A stretch of DNA of 64,000 bases from Coffea arabica (Eukaryota; Streptophyta; Magnoliopsida; Gentianales; Rubiaceae), in NCBI RefSeq assembly GCF_036785885.1, contig NC_092323.1, positions 14,082,501 through 14,146,500 of the forward strand. Reading direction: 5' to 3'. Below the pieces are notes generated by a model. The model made no database searches, was not told the DNA's origin, and was given only the letters and a program-made list of their open reading frames with translations. The translations under genes and the position numbers were made by a program. Shown in pieces: positions 61,364 through 64,000 of the stretch. How positions within the stretch are numbered: position 1 is the first letter of the stretch; the number at the start of each line of letters is the position of its first letter.

Positions 61364-63191
61364 TCACTTCTTTCTCTTCTTTGGGGGCTGCAGAGCTTCT
61401 TCCTCTTCATCGTCTTCCTCTTCCTCGTCCTCTTCCTCGACAACTTCCTCTTCACCTTCTTCACCACCATCTTCTTCTTCATCACCACCGTCGTCATCAT
61501 CGTCGTCGTCGTCGTCTTCATCTTGGTCATCTTCGCCATCATCGTCGTCATCATCATCATCATCCTCACCATTCTCTTCCGCCCCACCTGATCCTCCTCC
61601 TGCACCTGGACCCTTCTTAGGATTGCTCTTGTTATTGTTGGGGTTGCTGCCAAAATCATCCCCATCTTCAGACGACAAGTCCTCCTCACCTTCACCGTCA
61701 TCCTCATCATCATCGTCGTCATCCTCACCATCGCCCCCCTCTGCATCAAGTTGCTTGCATGGGCAGTAGGTTTCAGTGTCTCCTCTCATTTTGGGCTTGT
61801 TTCTTAGCAGATTGAGGTACTCCTGTTAAACAGATCAATACAACGATAAATTTCCAAACATGGTCGACTTACATCGGATCAAGTCTCGATCGTAAGAAAC
61901 AAAGATACAAAATATACCCTCCAATTCAAATGGGTAGATTCATCAACAAACACAGCAGTTAAATTCTCAACCACCCTTCTCCCAACAAGAAATCAGCTTA
62001 AACCTTGCAATACCTTTATTGCTGAACACGTGGGAAGTGTATTGTGGTATTTTTAACTTTCACCAACAAGGAGAATATTCCATGTCTTGGCACCCACTAA
62101 AACTACTTTTGACTCGTTCTAGTATAAAAGAAACGACAAAACAAGATTGTTTCATAAGCAAAACGAATAGGGCCTACTAGGGAGTATCACAACACCATTG
62201 TCCAATACTCCAAGCTCCCAACCATCTTTGGTCTAACCATTAACACAACATAAATCATATTTATTTCCATATGCCCCATTTCAATTGAAACCGAAATTAA
62301 AAAAAAAAAATTGTAGCCTCACATTTGAGAATCTCATTCTAAAATCTCAAAAAGCTGGACTACATATCCTTTCTTTGATAACATCACAAGAATGTCCTCG
62401 TAGAGTAAATTCCCTTTATCTTTTACTATTGTTTTGTCACCATTTGAAGCCAAAATGTTAAAAATAAAGGGAAAAAAAGATTTGTTTCTTGTTAACTCGT
62501 AGCCTATTAAAAATTTGCACCTTCAGACAAAAAAACGAAAACAAATTTTTATCGGATCAAAACAACAAGGGCTATACGTTATACACAAAAAGATTAATGG
62601 GCTATTCCTCCCACAAAAAGGACAAAAAATTGAGGAAAAACAAAAAACCTTCGAAGTTTACCATGACAAAAGTCATAAGCCTTAATAGTGGAAAAGTCTG
62701 CCGTCTAGACTAAAATACCCACAACTAAAACAAAAAAAAGAATTGAAGCAATAAGATATTATAAAAAAAAACAAGGATATCAAAAAGATCTAATTTTATT
62801 CTAAGAAAAAGGAAAACACTAAAGAATTCACAAAGTAAATTCCCAACTAAAAAAAATTTCCACGTGCAGCAGATCTTTTTCCTTTTCTTTTCTTTTCTTT
62901 TTTGGAGCAAAATACTTGCTGCAGAGATACAGCTGCTAAACTACAAAAAACAAAATAAAATAAAACAGCACTTTAAAAATCGCCCAAAAGAAAATTAAAA
63001 AAAAAAAAACAGATTAACAAAGTCAACGCAGTGTAATTTACCTGCGTGAGAACAACGAGGGAAGTTTTGACCAAAGCCGAGACAACAGCTGCAGCTAATA
63101 AAACCACTGCTTCCCCGGCGCACGTTAGCACACCCGGATTAACGACGTTAAACGTCATCGTTTCGTCAAAACTACTAGCTAATATTTCCAT
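61364..63191 (-). CDS. Acidic protein with hydrophobic N-terminus and nuclear localisation tail
   Basis: Two coding exons on the minus strand, 63191-63042 and 61822-61364, joined by a GT-AG intron in phase 0; 202 aa. The first exon has a hydrophobic segment (residues about 20-48, VVLLAAAVVSALVKTSLVVL). The second begins EYLNLLRNKPK, then CPCKQL, then becomes extremely Asp/Glu-rich with a Gly/Asn/Pro spacer (NPKKGPGAGGG). It ends with a basic PPKKRKK resembling an SV40-type nuclear signal. A 5' UTR intron (63566-63225) has good splice sites, and a TATA-like TATATCTATAG lies near 63727-63737. Acidic tracts of this kind are typical of histone- or nucleolus-binding proteins. The family is conserved-looking, but I assign no function. 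A plus-strand ORF over the same bases is an artefact. Confidence 0.8.
61380..61765. repeat. Trinucleotide-rich acidic coding tract
   Basis: Runs of GAT/GAC/GAA/GAG on the minus strand encode long Asp/Glu stretches. Low-complexity coding DNA, liable to length change. Confidence 0.85.
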
Positions 63192-63224
63192 TTCTTCAGT
63201 ACGCTACAGTGCGAAAAATTAAAC

Positions 63225-63566
63225 CTGCACGCGAATCACGGTAACCGTTAGATCTACACTTCCTTCACCCTCAACCGTCCGATTTTCCTTCAAAAAAACA
63301 TATTTTTAGTATTTTTCAACCCCAGAAGAACAGGGAGAAACAAAACTGTTTTAGTCAAATCATAAAAACAGTGATGAAGCAGTGAAAAAGGACAAAAAAC
63401 TACTTTAAGCTGCAGAAATAGAAAATCAATATCAAAATAATAGCGAATCTAAATTTTCCCCATGAAAATTCGTAAAAAAGGAAGAAAAAGTCAGGAGAAT
63501 TGGCAGAAATACTGCAAAGATGAGAATAAAAGTGAAGAGGAGGCTGGAGATGGATGGAAAACTTAC
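63225..63566 (-). other. 5' UTR intron of the acidic-protein gene
   Basis: Donor GTAAGT at 63566 (exon ...TCTG before it) and acceptor ...GTGCAG ending at 63225, 33 nt upstream of the ATG at 63191. Introns in this position often enhance expression in plants. Confidence 0.65.
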
Positions 63567-63726
63567 CAGAAGAGTAGATCTGAGGTTGGATGCAGCAGAT
63601 CTGAGAGATTGGAGAGCTAAAGCCAGGGGAAACAGAGAAGAGAGGCGGCGTTCATTGTGGACCGTCGGATGAAGCAGAGAGAGAAATCAGAGGGCGAGAG
63701 ATGGACGTATGTATAGGTGAAGCTAT

Positions 63727-63737
63727 AGATATAAAAA
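63727..63737 (-). promoter_or_regulatory. TATA-like element of the acidic-protein gene
   Basis: Minus-strand TATATCTATAG, about 160 bp upstream of the 5' UTR donor, flanked by A-rich sequence. It fits a start site near 63700. Confidence 0.45.
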
Positions 63738-63851
63738 ATCAAAGGGTAAAAAAGAGATGATTGAGAAGCAGCAGCTGTGAGAAGGAATGAGATGATGATG
63801 AAGGAGCCATAGTGGTAAGGGAGTGTTTGGATGTCAGTGTTACTGAGAGTG

Positions 63852-63873
63852 CTGCCCGTGATCTTGCGGGCAG
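63852..63873. other. Short GC hairpin upstream of the acidic-protein gene
   Basis: CTGCCCG (63852-63858) and CGGGCAG (63867-63873) form a perfect 7-bp stem with an 8-nt loop. A further CTGCCCGTGG occurs near 63948. It could be a promoter element for a dimeric factor, or chance. Confidence 0.35.
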
Positions 63874-64000
63874 TTTGGGCAGGGGTCTGAAGCTATCAGA
63901 TTCTGAAAATATCGGGAGGGGGTTGGGGGTTCTGGGGGAAATGAAACTGCCCGTGGTTTTGTTTAATTTTTTGGTTTTAATTTTTGTTAATTGGTTTTGT

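Noticed and set aside
61309..61749. ORFs of 103 and 142 codons overlapping the acidic-protein exon in other frames
   Set aside because: They are His/Leu/Arg-rich or Met/Lys/Arg-rich readings of the same GAT/GAA repeats. The acidic frame joins a proper first exon through good splice sites.
1..64000. CRISPR array, bacterial operon or organelle insertion
   Set aside because: No regularly spaced identical repeats, no ribosome-binding-site gene strings and no recognisable plastid or mitochondrial genes. All real genes have plant nuclear structure.

Overview
This window is nuclear DNA from a flowering plant, most likely a dicot of the asterid group. It is AT-rich and gene-poor, with spliced genes (GT-AG introns), plant transposon families (Helitrons, Mutator-like elements, hAT-like MITEs, tRNA-derived SINEs) and a broken resistance gene of the R1 CC-NB-ARC type best known from Solanaceae and coffee. 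The species cannot be fixed from sequence alone.

Layout. 1-3300: a Mutator-like element and a small uncharacterised gene (76 aa, minus). 3600-12560: a local duplication block with three diverged copies of one segment, each broken by different insertions (a SINE, a 599-bp TIR element, a 1.6-kb Mutator-like element). Two copies keep a short signal-peptide-like ORF, open only in the last. 12700-13715: an NB-ARC pseudogene truncated at its 5' end, followed by what looks like LTR-retrotransposon debris to about 15770. 16970-21800: two Helitrons joined end to end, each carrying a decayed RPA1-like gene, inserted in a hAT-like MITE. 23190-26210: a decayed Helitron transposase gene (minus) with the Rep HUH motif but no helicase. 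27400-33100: repeats, including a 662-bp TIR element with a perfect 9-bp target duplication.

The gene-bearing half begins at 34371 with a RING-H2 protein. It continues with a small uncharacterised protein (40439-40765, minus), a seven-exon RING-CH (MARCH-type) membrane E3 ligase (43500-50784, minus), tRNA-Val(CAC) (54444-54517, minus), a UBA2-type two-RRM RNA-binding protein (55856-57160, plus) and a two-coding-exon acidic nuclear-type protein (61364-63191, minus). The spaces between hold SINEs and MITEs.

These genes do not form a pathway; it is an ordinary plant gene neighbourhood. The most unusual structure is the zero-spacer head-to-tail Helitron pair, with exact TC and CTAG termini and a recoverable empty site. 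Next is the local duplication block with its candidate small secreted peptide. I did not find a convincing undescribed multi-gene system.
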